A DNA stretch of 34,717 bases from Caldicoprobacter algeriensis (GTDB lineage: Bacteria > Bacillota > Clostridia > Caldicoprobacterales > Caldicoprobacteraceae): positions 1 through 34,717 of the forward strand of contig NZ_JAHUQD010000023.1 of assembly GCF_023838525.1 (NCBI RefSeq), written 5' to 3'. Position 1 is the stretch's first letter; every line of letters starts with the position of its first letter. Position numbers and translations under genes: made by a program. The notes below the pieces were generated by a model, which made no database searches, was not told the DNA's origin, and was given only the letters and a program-made list of their open reading frames with translations. This document shows positions 15,774-26,040 of this stretch, piece after piece.

Positions 15774-18700
15774 ATGCCCAAGAGAAGGGATGTGAATACA
15801 GTACTGGTAATAGGCTCGGGGCCGATAATAATTGGTCAGGCGGCCGAGTTTGATTACGCGGGAACCCAGGCATGCCGGGCATTGAAAGAGGAAGGCGTCC
15901 GTGTGATTCTGGTCAACAGTAATCCCGCTACAATAATGACCGATAAATACATGGCCGACAGGGTTTATATAGAGCCTTTGAAAGTTGATGTCATAAAGGA
16001 GGTCATCAAAAAAGAACGGCCAGACAGCATCCTGCCTACACTCGGAGGGCAGACGGGATTAAATCTGGCTATGGAGCTGGCAGAAAGCGGATTTTTAGAT
16101 GAGTACAATGTCAAATTGCTTGGGACCCCTGCCGAATCGATTAAAAAAGCGGAAGACAGGGAAGCTTTTAAAAAGACCATGGAGGAAATAGGGGAGCCGG
16201 TAATCGAAAGCGCGGTGGCAAACGATGTCGAAACGGCGCTGGCTTTTGCACACCGCATAGGATATCCGGTTGTCGTTCGCCCGGCTTATACCCTTGGAGG
16301 TACCGGTGGAGGTATTGCCAATGATGAAGAGGAGCTTGCAAGGATTGCCGCCGACGGGATAAGGCTCAGCCGGGTAAATCAGGTTTTAATAGAAAAATCG
16401 GTGGCGGGCTGGAAGGAAATAGAATATGAGGTCATGCGCGATGGCAAGGGCAACTGCATAACGGTTTGTAATATGGAGAATATCGACCCGGTAGGGATCC
16501 ACACTGGAGACAGCATAGTTGTGGCGCCTTCGCTTACCCTTCGAGATAAGGAATATCAGATGCTTAGGGCAGCGGCCATACGGATAATAGATGCGCTTAA
16601 AATCGAGGGCGGCTGCAATGTTCAGTTTGCTTTGGACCCTCACAGCATGAAATATTATGTGATAGAGGTCAATCCAAGGGTAAGCCGTTCCAGCGCGCTG
16701 GCCTCAAAAGCCACGGGCTATCCCATTGCAAAGGTGGCAACAAAAATTGCTTTGGGATACACCTTGGATGAAATAAAAAACAGCGTTACAGGGAAAACCT
16801 TTGCATGCTTTGAGCCCGCCTTGGACTATGTGGTTGTAAAGATACCTAGGTGGCCTTTTGATAAGTTTGTAAATGCCGATACCACTTTGGGAACCAAAAT
16901 GAAAGCCACCGGAGAGGTCATGGCAATAGGTTCTAATTTTGAAATGGCCTTGATGAAAGCAGTGTATTCCCTGGAGCTGGGGTTTGATTCTCTGGAATTG
17001 CCCCACCTGTCAAAATTGAGCGATGAAGAAGTCGCTGCTATGGTTGAGCAAAAGACGCATGAACGCTTATTCGTGGTTGCCGAAGCTTTGCGCAGGGGAA
17101 TGGATGTGGGGGATATTCACCGTAAGACGGGTATAGATCCCTTCTTTTTATATAAGCTGCTGAACATAGTCAAAATGGAAGAGGAGCTTAAAAATCTGAC
17201 TTTAGGGCAGTTGGATAAACAAACCCTGGAGCGCTGCAAGCACATGGGGTTTTCTGATCAGGCCATTGCAAGGTTTGTAAAGGCACGCCTAGAAGATGTA
17301 AAGATAAAGAGGGAACAATACGGGATAACGCCAGTGTTTAAGGTGGTGGATACCTGTGCGGCAGAGTTTGAAGCGGTAAGCCCGTATTATTATTCCTCAT
17401 ATGGCTGTGAGGATGAGGTAAATCCAGGTGAAAAGAGAAAAGTGGTGATAATAGGATCGGGGCCTATCAGGATTGGCCAGGGCATTGAGTTTGACTACTG
17501 TTCTGTGCACTCCATATGGGCTCTCGAGAAGCTGGGGTATGAGGCAGTGATAATAAACAACAATCCAGAGACGGTAAGCACCGATTTCGATGTTTCGGAC
17601 CGCCTTTATTTTGAGCCTCTCATGCCCGAATACGTCATAAACGTGCTCGATAAGGAAAGGCCCGATGGCGTAATGGTTCAGTTCGGTGGGCAGAGCGCCA
17701 TCAAGCTTGCAAAGCCGATCTATGAGGCGGGTTACAGGATTCTGGGTACTCAGCCGGAATATATCAACAAGGCAGAGGACCGCAAGGAGTTTGACGCCCT
17801 GCTTGAGGAACTGGGTATCCTAAGGCCGGCAGGTGGGACGGCATTTACTGTCGAAGAAGCGGTAGAAGTGGCCGAACGTCTGGGGTATCCAGTACTCGTG
17901 AGACCCTCCTATGTTCTGGGCGGACAAGGGATGGAGATTGCCTATAACAGAGATGATATAATCGAGTATATGGGGATAATCAACCGTACAAAGCAGGAAC
18001 ACCCCGTGCTCATTGACAAGTATATAATCGGCCGAGAGATTGAAGTGGATGCCGTATGCGATGGGCAGGACATACTGATTCCGGGCATAATGGAGCATAT
18101 CGAGAGAGCCGGAATACATTCGGGAGACAGCATATCGGTTTATCCACCCGTCAACCTATCCAAGGGAATTATACAGCAGATCGTTGAGTATACCAAAAAG
18201 CTTGCCGTTGCCCTACATGTAAAAGGGCTTATAAACATACAATTCATTGAACACGATGGACGGCTGTATGTAATAGAGGTAAACCCGCGTTCAAGCCGTA
18301 CCGTGCCATACATCAGCAAGGTCACTGGTGTGCCTATCATCGAGCTGGCAACCAGGGCGATTTTGGGTGAGAAACTCAAGGACATGGGGTATGGAACAGG
18401 GCTTTACCCTGAAAAGGATATTGTGGCTGTCAAGGTACCTGTGTTCTCCTTCGATAAGCTACCCATGGTGGAAGTTAGCTTGGGGCCGGAAATGAAGTCC
18501 ACCGGCGAAGTGCTGGGTGTGGCCAGAAGCTTGCCGGAAGCCCTTTACAAAGGCTTTGTGGCTGCTGGGTATAATTTTCCAGAAAATGGTAATGTGCTAA
18601 TTACGGTTGCGGATATTTACAAGGATGAGGCGGCAGACCTTGCAAGGGAGTTTGAAAACATGGGCTTTAAAATATTTGCCACTGAAGGCACTGCAAAGGC

Positions 18701-18983
18701 TTTGAGGGCGAAGGGCATAAGAGCTGAGGTTTTGAGCAAGCTGAACCAGCCTGCTTTTAACATCGGCGATGCCATAAAGAAGGGGATGCTGAATTTGATA
18801 ATCAATACACCCACTCGTGGGAGGGTCCCCCAGAGGGATGGCTTCAGGATAAGGCGGATGGCGGTTGAAAACTCGGTACCGTGTATAACCTCCCTCGATA
18901 CGGCATGGGCTTTTATAAATTCCTTCAAATTGAGAACAAAGCAGAAGGGTTGTACTAATATTATATGCTTGCATGATATTTGA
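15774..18983 (+). CDS. carB: Carbamoyl phosphate synthase large subunit
   Basis: 1069 aa, full length for the family. Two homologous ATP-grasp halves (about 1-400 and 550-935) each begin with a dinucleotide-like motif, [18 protein letters not shown] and [18 protein letters not shown]. They make carboxyphosphate and then phosphorylate carbamate. An oligomerisation domain lies between them. A C-terminal MGS-like allosteric domain (about 935-1060, with [13 protein letters not shown] and [13 protein letters not shown]) would bind UMP or ornithine-type effectors. Metal and nucleotide residues [10 protein letters not shown] and [10 protein letters not shown] are intact in both halves. Start: ATG 15774 with AAGGGAGATG upstream. 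No terminator was found in the 229 bp before the nadE remnant. Confidence 0.97.
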   Translation: MPKRRDVNTVLVIGSGPIIIGQAAEFDYAGTQACRALKEEGVRVILVNSNPATIMTDKYMADRVYIEPLKVDVIKEVIKKERPDSILPTLGGQTGLNLAMELAESGFLDEYNVKLLGTPAESIKKAEDREAFKKTMEEIGEPVIESAVANDVETALAFAHRIGYPVVVRPAYTLGGTGGGIANDEEELARIAADGIRLSRVNQVLIEKSVAGWKEIEYEVMRDGKGNCITVCNMENIDPVGIHTGDSIVVAPSLTLRDKEYQMLRAAAIRIIDALKIEGGCNVQFALDPHSMKYYVIEVNPRVSRSSALASKATGYPIAKVATKIALGYTLDEIKNSVTGKTFACFEPALDYVVVKIPRWPFDKFVNADTTLGTKMKATGEVMAIGSNFEMALMKAVYSLELGFDSLELPHLSKLSDEEVAAMVEQKTHERLFVVAEALRRGMDVGDIHRKTGIDPFFLYKLLNIVKMEEELKNLTLGQLDKQTLERCKHMGFSDQAIARFVKARLEDVKIKREQYGITPVFKVVDTCAAEFEAVSPYYYSSYGCEDEVNPGEKRKVVIIGSGPIRIGQGIEFDYCSVHSIWALEKLGYEAVIINNNPETVSTDFDVSDRLYFEPLMPEYVINVLDKERPDGVMVQFGGQSAIKLAKPIYEAGYRILGTQPEYINKAEDRKEFDALLEELGILRPAGGTAFTVEEAVEVAERLGYPVLVRPSYVLGGQGMEIAYNRDDIIEYMGIINRTKQEHPVLIDKYIIGREIEVDAVCDGQDILIPGIMEHIERAGIHSGDSISVYPPVNLSKGIIQQIVEYTKKLAVALHVKGLINIQFIEHDGRLYVIEVNPRSSRTVPYISKVTGVPIIELATRAILGEKLKDMGYGTGLYPEKDIVAVKVPVFSFDKLPMVEVSLGPEMKSTGEVLGVARSLPEALYKGFVAAGYNFPENGNVLITVADIYKDEAADLAREFENMGFKIFATEGTAKALRAKGIRAEVLSKLNQPAFNIGDAIKKGMLNLIINTPTRGRVPQRDGFRIRRMAVENSVPCITSLDTAWAFINSFKLRTKQKGCTNIICLHDI

Positions 18984-19212
18984 TGTCCTTTTGTTAAGTG
19001 AATGTGTGTCCCGATATATGGCTTTGTTAAATGATGAATGCGGATGGCATACACGGTCCTGATGATGTGAAGAATACTGATAGTAACAACAGCTGTTGAT
19101 GATATGCGAATAGTGCTCAATTTATCGTTTTTCACTTCACGAGGGTGATGCAATGTTAGTTTATTAATATGTGATCGGAAATTATACATTGCTTGGGAGG
19201 GAAGGTGAAACC

Positions 19213-19999
19213 ATGTATAAAGAGATATCTCAATATCTTGTTGGGTGGATACGGTCCAAAGTGGATGAGGCGCATGCCAGAGGCTGCGCGGTGGGGATAA
19301 GTAGAGGGGTGGATTCGGCAGTAGTGGCTGCATTGTGCGTGAAGGCGTGCCCGCTGGAATGTGGTAGGACTTCATATGCCCTGCTACAGTTCGCCGTAAG
19401 ATACCGATGATGCCAGGCTTGTTGCCAAAAGCTTAAATATCAATTACAGGGAGGTCAACCTCGATGGTGTCTATGATTGCCTGGCGAGCATCTTGGAGGA
19501 TGCACGGCAGGCAGAGGAGATGAGGGAGCTGGAACGGAAGGTCATATTTATGCTCGATTCAGAGAGGCTGGCCTTGAGCAATATAAAGCCCAGGCTGAGG
19601 ATGATAGTGCTGTATTATTTTGCCAACCTGTATAATTACCTTGTTGTGGGAACTGGCAACAGGAGCGAACTGGAAGTGGGCTATTTTACCAAGTACGGCG
19701 ACGGTGGCGTGGATATTCTGCCGCTGGGAGGCCTTGTAAAGACGCAGGTCTGGGAGCTGGCCAGATACTTGGGCATCCCTGAGAATATTATAAATAAACC
19801 CCCAAGCGCAGGCTTATGGTCGGGGCAGACCGATGAGGGTGAACTGGGGTTTACCTACAGACAATTGGATGAGTTCATTCTAACCGGGACGGGAGATCCG
19901 GGGATTGTTGAAGAGGTGAGGAGGCGAAGGGCAGCCAGCAGCCATAAGATGAAGGCGCCTTGTATTCCGGACATGAATATTACTGCGGCCGGAAAATAG
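19213..19999 (+). pseudogene. nadE: NAD synthetase remnant
   Basis: The sequence encodes an ammonia-dependent NAD synthetase. The start is MYKEISQYLVGWIRSKV with a good ribosome binding site. The ATP pyrophosphatase P-loop reads SRGVDS (residues 30-35), where the family has SGGxDS, so Gly31 has become Arg. One extra base near 19363 shifts the frame before GLHMPCYSSP, and TAA at 19397-19399 follows. The rest, from DTDDARLVAKSLN through VVGTGNRSELEVGYFTKYGDGG to NKPPSAGLWSGQTDEGELG, is well preserved to the C-terminus. It is therefore a fairly recent loss. Another NAD synthetase should exist elsewhere in the genome. It ends 13 bp from the convergent ANTAR gene. Confidence 0.9.
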
Positions 20000-20012
20000 A
20001 GGCTGACTTTAT

Positions 20013-20588
20013 TTAATCCTCCAGCTGATGGGATAATATAATGGCTTTTGCCAGCTCGCACAGGGGTGTACCGGTATCCATGCTCCGCTTTTGCATCAGC
20101 CTGTAAGCCTGGCTTTCGGTGAGCCCGTATTTTTCCATGATGATGCCTTTGGCTTTTTCAATCAGCTTTCGCTCTTCCAGCTGGGCCTTAAGCTTTTTTA
20201 TTTCTTCTTTAAGGCTCATTATTTTGCGGTAGCTCAATAGCGAAATCTGAACGGTCTGCATAAGCCCTGATTTTGTGAGAGGGCGCTGGAGGAATATAAT
20301 GCCACTGTTTGAATTGTTCCACAGGTCCCCTGTATTGGAATTGGTTATTACGATGACAGGGGCGATGTTCTCCTGTTCTGCAATTTCTGCCAGCTGTATT
20401 CCATTGATGCCAGGCAGGTCGGCATCTGCAATAATGAGGTCGGGCTGAAGGGTTTTTATACGCCGCAAGGCTGATGCTCCATCGGTTGATTCATCTATAA
20501 CGGTGAAACCTTGCTGGGTTAAGAATACTTTGATTTTCTTCATCTCTTCTATTTGGTTTAGAGCAAGGCATATTCTAATTCCGTTCAT
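20013..20588 (-). CDS. ANTAR-domain response regulator (antiterminator), NitR-like
   Basis: 191 aa. A receiver-like domain (1 to about 115) is followed by a coiled linker and a C-terminal ANTAR RNA-binding domain (about 137-191: ERKLIEKAKGIIMEKYGLTE, then QAYRLMQKRSMDTGTPL). ANTAR proteins bind paired hexaloop hairpins and prevent termination. Both glnA leaders in this window carry such a target. The receiver keeps Asp55 (DLIIADADLPG) and Thr82. It has Asn11-Gln12 where the acidic pair belongs and Arg102 in place of the usual Lys before Pro. Phosphorylation control is therefore doubtful, and another signal is possible. No kinase gene is adjacent. Start: ATG 20588 with GGGGAAG upstream; a longer frame from 20675 has no ribosome binding site and runs through the promoter. 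Confidence 0.92.
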   Translation of the reverse strand: MNGIRICLALNQIEEMKKIKVFLTQQGFTVIDESTDGASALRRIKTLQPDLIIADADLPGINGIQLAEIAEQENIAPVIVITNSNTGDLWNNSNSGIIFLQRPLTKSGLMQTVQISLLSYRKIMSLKEEIKKLKAQLEERKLIEKAKGIIMEKYGLTESQAYRLMQKRSMDTGTPLCELAKAIILSHQLED

Positions 20589-20624
20589 GCTGTTCTTCCC
20601 CTTGCGAGATTTATTTCCCTGTTT

Positions 20625-20653
20625 ATTATACAGTTGTCGCATTTGTTTTGCAA
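20625..20653 (-). promoter_or_regulatory. Promoter of the ANTAR regulator gene
   Basis: On the minus strand TTGCAA (20648-20653) and TATAAT (20625-20630) are separated by exactly 17 bp. Transcription should start near 20618, giving a short leader of about 30 nt. GTTTTGCAAT is repeated nearby (around 20645 and 20671), which may be a control site. Confidence 0.65.
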
Positions 20654-20866
20654 TGAGTAGACGTGTGTTTTGCAATATAAATTTGAACGGATAGGCATTA
20701 AAAATATTTATTCCGGTTTTAATAAATACTAATTACACAGGGAGTGCAAGATTGAGTTATAAATATTGCAGGCATACGGTATTTAATTGTTATGCTTTAA
20801 AATAGGAGCAAATGCATTATGTAAGGATTTTTAAATACAAATTTAGCATGAAAAGAGGGGGTAGAA

Positions 20867-21751
20867 ATGATCAAGTTTACCAAAATGCATGGCCTAGGTA
20901 ACGACTATGTTTATATAGACTGTGTAAGGCAGGATTGTAAGGCTTTTATGGATGACCTGCCACAAATAGCCCGGCTTATAAGCGACAGGCACTTTGGAGT
21001 AGGAGCTGATGGACTGGTGCTCATACTGCCCTCAGAACTGGCAGATTTTAGGATGAGAATGTTTAATTCTGACGGTTCTGAAGCTGAAATGTGCGGCAAT
21101 GCCATAAGGTGTGTTGGCAAGTATGTTTATGACAACGGACTGACGCAAAAAACTGCTGTAAGCATAGAAACTCTGGCCGGCATTAAACTGCTTGATATGA
21201 AGGTAAAAGATGGAAAGGTACAGATGGTAAAGGTTGATATGGGACAGCCTATACTTGAACCGCAAAGGATACCGGTGCAAAGCGATAAGAAGGCTTTTAT
21301 TAATGAGCCGGTAGATGTGGAAGGACAAACCTTTAAGATAACCTGCGTTTCCATGGGCAATCCACACGCGGTGATCTACGTCAATGACCTTGATGGCCTT
21401 CAGCTAGAAAAGGTGGGGCCAAAGATTGAAAACCACCCCCTGTTTCCCAACAGGATAAACGTTGAGTTTGTGCAGGTCATCGATAGGCAAACTCTTAAAA
21501 TGAGGGTGTGGGAACGCGGTGCGGGAGAAACCATGGCATGTGGGACGGGTGCTTGTGCGGTGCTGGTAGCGTCTGTGCTGAATGGGTTAAGCCAGAGGAA
21601 TGCCACCGTTAAGCTGCTGGGTGGGGATTTAATAATAGAGTGGAACGAGGAGGATAGCCATGTGTATATGACGGGGCCGGGAGTAAAGGTATTTGACGGG
21701 GAAATAGATTTGGAGATGCTTTCAGCAACGGCTTCTAAACAGCTACTATAA
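20867..21751 (+). CDS. dapF: Diaminopimelate epimerase
   Basis: 294 aa. Interconverts LL- and meso-diaminopimelate for lysine and peptidoglycan, without a cofactor. The two catalytic cysteines are Cys76 in [14 protein letters not shown] and Cys225 in [14 protein letters not shown], one in each of the two pseudo-symmetric halves. The N-terminal [16 protein letters not shown] is typical. Start: ATG 20867 with AGAGGGGG upstream. The next gene, dapL, supplies its substrate directly, and the two are likely cotranscribed. Confidence 0.96.
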   Translation: MIKFTKMHGLGNDYVYIDCVRQDCKAFMDDLPQIARLISDRHFGVGADGLVLILPSELADFRMRMFNSDGSEAEMCGNAIRCVGKYVYDNGLTQKTAVSIETLAGIKLLDMKVKDGKVQMVKVDMGQPILEPQRIPVQSDKKAFINEPVDVEGQTFKITCVSMGNPHAVIYVNDLDGLQLEKVGPKIENHPLFPNRINVEFVQVIDRQTLKMRVWERGAGETMACGTGACAVLVASVLNGLSQRNATVKLLGGDLIIEWNEEDSHVYMTGPGVKVFDGEIDLEMLSATASKQLL

Positions 21752-21871
21752 ACTGATGGGTGTCAATCAATATTGTTTTTCAGAATAGCGTTGGGATAGA
21801 CCTTGACAGTCTTCTCGGCATCAAAGTAAAATTAACCAGGTGCGATCAATACAAGATAGGAGAGGTGTGCG

Positions 21872-23107
21872 ATGGCGGTCAGGATCAATGAAAACTACCT
21901 TAAACTGCGTGGGAACTATCTCTTTGCAGAAATAGGGCGTAGGGTGGCTGCCTTCAAACAGCGAAATCCCCATGCCCGGGTTATAAGCCTGGGTATTGGT
22001 GATGTCACCAGGCCACTGCCTCAGGCTGTGATTGAGAGCCTTCACCAGGCGGTGGACGAGATGGGACGAGTTGAGACTTTTAAGGGTTATGGTCCGGAAC
22101 AGGGGTATGACTTTCTGATAAAGAAGATTATTGAGTATGACTACCGCTCCCGTGGTGTGGACCTGGAAGAGGATGAGGTGTTTATCAGCGATGGTGCAAA
22201 GTGCGATACCGGCAATATTCAAGAAATATTTGGAATTGACAACATAGTAGCCGTCACTGATCCAGTCTATCCGGTGTATGTAGATACTAATGTGATGGCG
22301 GGGCGGGCCGGTAATCTGGATGAGTCAGGTAAATACGACAGGATAGTTTATTTGCCTTGCAATGCCGAAAATAACTTTATACCTGAGCTGCCAAAGCAGC
22401 GCGTTGATATTATATACCTGTGCTATCCCAATAATCCCACGGGGATGACGCTTCCAAAGTCTGAACTTAAAAAGTGGGTGGATTATGCGAGGGAGAATAA
22501 ATCGGTAATACTCTATGACGCTGCATATGAGGCATATATAAGGGAGGAGGATGTACCCCACAGCATATATGAGATAGAAGGGGCCAAAGAGGTGGCTATA
22601 GAATTCAGGAGTTTTTCCAAAACAGCCGGTTTTACCGGTACGAGGTGTGCCTATACCGTGGTTCCCAAGACGGTTATGGGGTACACGCAAGAAGGCGAGG
22701 CTGTACCGCTTAATAAGCTATGGAACAGGAGGCAGACCACCAAGTTCAACGGCGTGTCATATATAGTCCAGCGCGGTGCGGCAGCCGTTTATACCGAAGA
22801 AGGGCAAAAACAGGTGAGAGAGCTCATAGACTATTATATGACCAATGCAGCCATAATTCGTCAGGGGCTTTTGGAAATGGGATTTCAGGTGTTTGGCGGC
22901 ATAAACGCCCCGTATATATGGCTCAAAATTCCTGAAGGAATGGATTCCTGGACCTTTTTTGATAAGCTGCTAAACGAGGCTCATGTTGTGGGAACGCCTG
23001 GAGTGGGGTTTGGCCCCAGCGGTGAAGGCTACTTCAGGCTAACGGCATTTGGGAGCAGGGAGAATACTACTGAGGCCATAGAGCGTATAAAGGCCATGAA
23101 ACTATGA
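21872..23107 (+). CDS. dapL: LL-diaminopimelate aminotransferase
   Basis: 411 aa, PLP-dependent fold type I. Converts tetrahydrodipicolinate plus glutamate directly to LL-diaminopimelate, bypassing the succinylase and acetylase routes. Motifs: [20 protein letters not shown] at the start, [25 protein letters not shown], and the PLP lysine Lys250 in [15 protein letters not shown]. Start: ATG 21872 with GGAGAGG upstream. Its stop codon lies only 10 bp before the -35 element of glnA copy 2. The last codons are duplicated at the left edge of copy 1, which shows dapL-glnA-lysR to be the parental order. Confidence 0.96.
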   Translation: MAVRINENYLKLRGNYLFAEIGRRVAAFKQRNPHARVISLGIGDVTRPLPQAVIESLHQAVDEMGRVETFKGYGPEQGYDFLIKKIIEYDYRSRGVDLEEDEVFISDGAKCDTGNIQEIFGIDNIVAVTDPVYPVYVDTNVMAGRAGNLDESGKYDRIVYLPCNAENNFIPELPKQRVDIIYLCYPNNPTGMTLPKSELKKWVDYARENKSVILYDAAYEAYIREEDVPHSIYEIEGAKEVAIEFRSFSKTAGFTGTRCAYTVVPKTVMGYTQEGEAVPLNKLWNRRQTTKFNGVSYIVQRGAAAVYTEEGQKQVRELIDYYMTNAAIIRQGLLEMGFQVFGGINAPYIWLKIPEGMDSWTFFDKLLNEAHVVGTPGVGFGPSGEGYFRLTAFGSRENTTEAIERIKAMKL

Positions 23108-23116
23108 AAATTTTTG

Positions 23117-23145
23117 TTGACATCTTTGATGTTTTGTATTATTAT
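23117..23145 (+). promoter_or_regulatory. Sigma-A promoter of glnA copy 2
   Basis: TTGACA (23117-23122) and TATTAT (23140-23145) with a 17-bp spacer, identical to copy 1. It gives glnA its own transcript independent of dapL. Confidence 0.85.
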
Positions 23146-23160
23146 GAAAATGAGTTTAAT

Positions 23161-23216
23161 TGCGCAATGGAGCGCAGCGTTGGTATGTTTATAAAGGCGT
23201 ACTCAACGGCGAGTAT
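23161..23216 (+). promoter_or_regulatory. Two-hairpin ANTAR antitermination element, glnA copy 2 leader
   Basis: Base-for-base identical to 207-262. P1 is 23161-23176 with loop AATGGA and P2 is 23199-23216 with loop AACGGC. P2 overlaps the 5' arm of the following terminator. Both glnA genes should therefore respond to the same regulator. Confidence 0.85.
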
Positions 23217-23244
23217 AAGTTGCTGTTGGGTACGTTTTTTGTTT
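23198..23244 (+). terminator. Leader terminator (attenuator) upstream of glnA copy 2
   Basis: Same 13-bp stem as in copy 1 (23198-23210 with 23222-23234), followed by TTTTTTGTTTT, 34 bp before the glnA start. Confidence 0.88.
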
Positions 23245-23277
23245 TGCTAAAATTTAACTTTAAAGGGGAGTGTTTAT

Positions 23278-24612
23278 ATGGCAAGATACAGCAAAGAGGA
23301 TATTTTAAGGCTGGTCAAGGAACTGGATGTAAAATTCATACGCCTCCAGTTTACCGACATTTTGGGGACTCTAAAGAATGTGGCAATCACATCTGAACAG
23401 CTTGAGAAGGCGCTGGACAACAAGTGCATGTTTGATGGTTCATCCATTGAAGGGTTTGTCAGGATTGAAGAATCGGATATGTACCTGGCACCCGATCCAA
23501 ACAGCTTTGCGGTATTTCCATGGCGTCCACAGCCCGGCAGGGTGGCAAGGCTCATATGCGATGTGCTCAATCCCGATGGCACTCCTTTTAGTGGAGACCC
23601 CAGGTATGTGCTGAAGCGGGCTTTGAAAAAGGCAGCCGAAATGGGGTATGATAGCTTCAATGTTGGGCCCGAGTGTGAGTTTTTCCTGTTTTTGACCGAT
23701 AGCGAGGGGAAACCTACCATTAAAACTCACGACAACGCCGGCTATTTCGACCTTGGTCCTGTGGACCTGGGCGAGGATGCGAGAAGAAATATATGCCTTG
23801 CCCTTGAGGAAATGGGCTTTGAGATAGAGGCCTCACACCACGAGGTGGCGCCCGGACAGCACGAGATTGATTTTAAATATCAGGATGCCCTTACGACCGC
23901 GGATAATGTGATGACTTTTAAGATGGTTGTAAAGACCATGGCTCAGAGGAATGGCCTGCATGCCACATTTATGCCCAAACCCATATTTGGAATAAACGGT
24001 TCGGGTATGCACACAAATGTGTCCCTGTATAAAGATGGCAAAAATGCGTTTTACGATGAGAATGACCCGCTTAAGCTGAGCCAGGAGGCTTATTGGTTTA
24101 TAGGCGGTATAATCAAGCATATAAAGGCAATTACTGCCATAACCAATCCGCTGGTAAATTCCTATAAACGCCTGGTACCCGACTACGAAGCTCCAGTATA
24201 CATCGCATGGTCTGCCAGAAACAGAAGCCCGCTCATCAGAATACCTGCGGCCAAGGGCGAAGCCACACGCCTGGAGCTCAGATCTCCCGATCCGTCCTGC
24301 AACCCCTACCTGGCATTTGCTGTTATTTTGGCTGCCGGGCTTGATGGGATAAAGAATAAGATTCAACCACCGCCACCTACCGATAAGAACATATTCAGGA
24401 TGAGCCGTGAAGAAAGGATGAAGGAGGGCATTGATTCGCTGCCGGCCAGTTTGGAAGAGGCCATCAATGAAATGGAGAAAAGCGAGCTGGTGAGGGAAAC
24501 TCTCGGAGAGCACATTTTCACCAAATACATTGAAGCAAAGCGCAAAGAATGGGAAGACTATAGGACGAAGATCACTCCATGGGAGATTGAGCATTATTTG
24601 ACCAAGTATTAA
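23278..24612 (+). CDS. glnA: Glutamine synthetase type I-alpha, copy 2
   Basis: 444 aa, identical to copy 1 except Leu29 ([10 protein letters not shown]), which is the family-typical residue. All catalytic and ATP-binding motifs are present, and Phe373 again replaces the adenylylation tyrosine. It lies directly behind dapL, which is probably the ancestral place. Having two almost identical active-looking copies suggests a dosage effect or a recent duplication kept similar by conversion. The promoter, attenuator and ribosome binding site are the same as in copy 1. Confidence 0.97.
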   Translation: MARYSKEDILRLVKELDVKFIRLQFTDILGTLKNVAITSEQLEKALDNKCMFDGSSIEGFVRIEESDMYLAPDPNSFAVFPWRPQPGRVARLICDVLNPDGTPFSGDPRYVLKRALKKAAEMGYDSFNVGPECEFFLFLTDSEGKPTIKTHDNAGYFDLGPVDLGEDARRNICLALEEMGFEIEASHHEVAPGQHEIDFKYQDALTTADNVMTFKMVVKTMAQRNGLHATFMPKPIFGINGSGMHTNVSLYKDGKNAFYDENDPLKLSQEAYWFIGGIIKHIKAITAITNPLVNSYKRLVPDYEAPVYIAWSARNRSPLIRIPAAKGEATRLELRSPDPSCNPYLAFAVILAAGLDGIKNKIQPPPPTDKNIFRMSREERMKEGIDSLPASLEEAINEMEKSELVRETLGEHIFTKYIEAKRKEWEDYRTKITPWEIEHYLTKY

Positions 24613-24631
24613 AAATTAAGGTGGTCTTGTG

Positions 24632-25519
24632 ATGGATGTAAATCTGGAGCTTTACAGGATTTTTTACCATGTGGTGAAAGCGGGTAGCATATCCAAGGCC
24701 TCCCAGGAGCTCTTTATATCTCAGCCTGCTGTCAGCCAGGCCATCAAGAAGCTGGAGGCTAGGCTGGGAGGCCAGCTCTTTACCCGTGCCCCCAAAGGCA
24801 TCGCCTTGACGCCCGAAGGCGAGGTGCTGTTCAAGTACATCGAACAGGGATACAATATGATAATGCTGGCTGAAAGCAAGTTCATGGAGGCCATAAATCT
24901 GGATATCGGCAGGATACGCATCGGTGCAAACGACATGACGCTAAAGTATTTCCTGCTTCCCTACCTTGAAGAGTTCCACAAGCAGTATCCCAAAGTGAAG
25001 ATAATGGTGACCAACAGGCCTTCGCCGGAGACGGTAGAGTTTTTAAAGAAAGGGACCATCGATTTTGGCGTGGTGAGCCTTCCGCTGCCCGATGACGATT
25101 CGCTAGAGGTATTCAAGGCGATGGAGATACAGGACTGCTTTGTGGCAAGTGAGCGCTTTGGTCATCTTGCCGGGCGGGAAGTGTCCATCAAGGAGCTTGC
25201 GGAATACCCCATTATTATGCTGGAGAGGAATACCAGCACAAGGCGGTATATCGACGAGTACCTCTTGCGGCATTCGGTGGAGCTGGTGCCGGAGTTTGAG
25301 CTTGCCACCAGCGATTTGATAGTGGAGTTTGCCTGCAGGGGTCTGGGTATATCCTGCGTGGTAAGGAATTTTGCAGAGGAATATATAAAAAAGGGTGCGC
25401 TGTTTGAGATTAACCTGAAGGAAAAGATCCCCCCAAGGCATTTTGGTATAATAAAGCTGCGCAATGTGCCGCTCACTGCCGCTGCTAAAAGGTTTGTGGA
25501 GCTTATACAGAGCAAATGA
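24632..25519 (+). CDS. LysR family transcriptional regulator, copy 2
   Basis: 295 aa. Same winged helix-turn-helix and effector domain as copy 1; the only protein change is Ser for Asn next to the last residue (LIQSK). The patch of silent changes falls in the codons for PKGIAL, just after the DNA-binding domain. Start ATG 24632 is chosen for the same reason as in copy 1. It follows glnA by 19 bp and ends before a terminator. Confidence 0.93.
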   Translation: MDVNLELYRIFYHVVKAGSISKASQELFISQPAVSQAIKKLEARLGGQLFTRAPKGIALTPEGEVLFKYIEQGYNMIMLAESKFMEAINLDIGRIRIGANDMTLKYFLLPYLEEFHKQYPKVKIMVTNRPSPETVEFLKKGTIDFGVVSLPLPDDDSLEVFKAMEIQDCFVASERFGHLAGREVSIKELAEYPIIMLERNTSTRRYIDEYLLRHSVELVPEFELATSDLIVEFACRGLGISCVVRNFAEEYIKKGALFEINLKEKIPPRHFGIIKLRNVPLTAAAKRFVELIQSK

Positions 25520-25562
25520 ACAAAACGCTGTATCGCCACCAATAAGGAAGTATATTGAAAAA

Positions 25563-25604
25563 GGCTGTACCATATGATTGCTTAAAGGTACAGCCTGTAT
25601 TTTT
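25563..25604 (+). terminator. Intrinsic terminator after lysR copy 2
   Basis: GGCTGTACC (25563-25571) and GGTACAGCC (25587-25595) form the stem, followed by TGTATTTTTA. The loop is one base shorter than in copy 1. Confidence 0.85.
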
Positions 25605-26040
25605 ATTTGTTAACTTAAACTTTTGTGCAATATAGTCTATTAGGATTATTTTCTTTTAGGAAATATTTAACACTTAACCTCTATCCCCTATCATTACTGT
25701 GTGTTCTTGCCTAAATGGGAGAAGAATAAACTAGCTTTATTGTTCTTACAACCTTTGCATATACACTTTTTGGGGTATAAATTTGTAAGTCTGCTTTTCT
25801 ACTCCTCCACTATTTCTTCAATAATTACAAGCGAGGCAGGTAATTTACCGTCATACACGCAAACCGTAATATTCTTATATGCATTAAAGAAATCGAAATA
25901 TATTTTCTCTTTTTTCTCATTCTTGGTGAGGCATACTATTTTATCAAGTTATGTATAATATTTATACAAATGGTGATCTTCTAAACTTTTCGTATATAAT
26001 ACATTTCCTTCGTGAACATCCATTAAGAATATTCTACTAT

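Larger units (their letters stand above)
23083..25622 (+). repeat. Direct repeat copy 2 (dapL tail, glnA, lysR, terminator)
   Basis: Partner of 129-2671. Homology starts within the final codons of the intact dapL and ends after the lysR terminator near 25622. Between the copies I count 10 differences at 380-437 (copy 1 numbering), none from 438 to 1003, 4 at 1004-1070, none to 1841, 4 at 1842-1852 and none to about 2439, then a rising number to the end. Almost all coding changes are silent. Confidence 0.95.

Noticed and set aside
25701-25958. 85-codon plus-strand frame after the second lysR
   Set aside because: It is hydrophobic by AT-rich chance and lies opposite the minus-strand IS-split ORF, whose frame is supported by restoration across the insertion.
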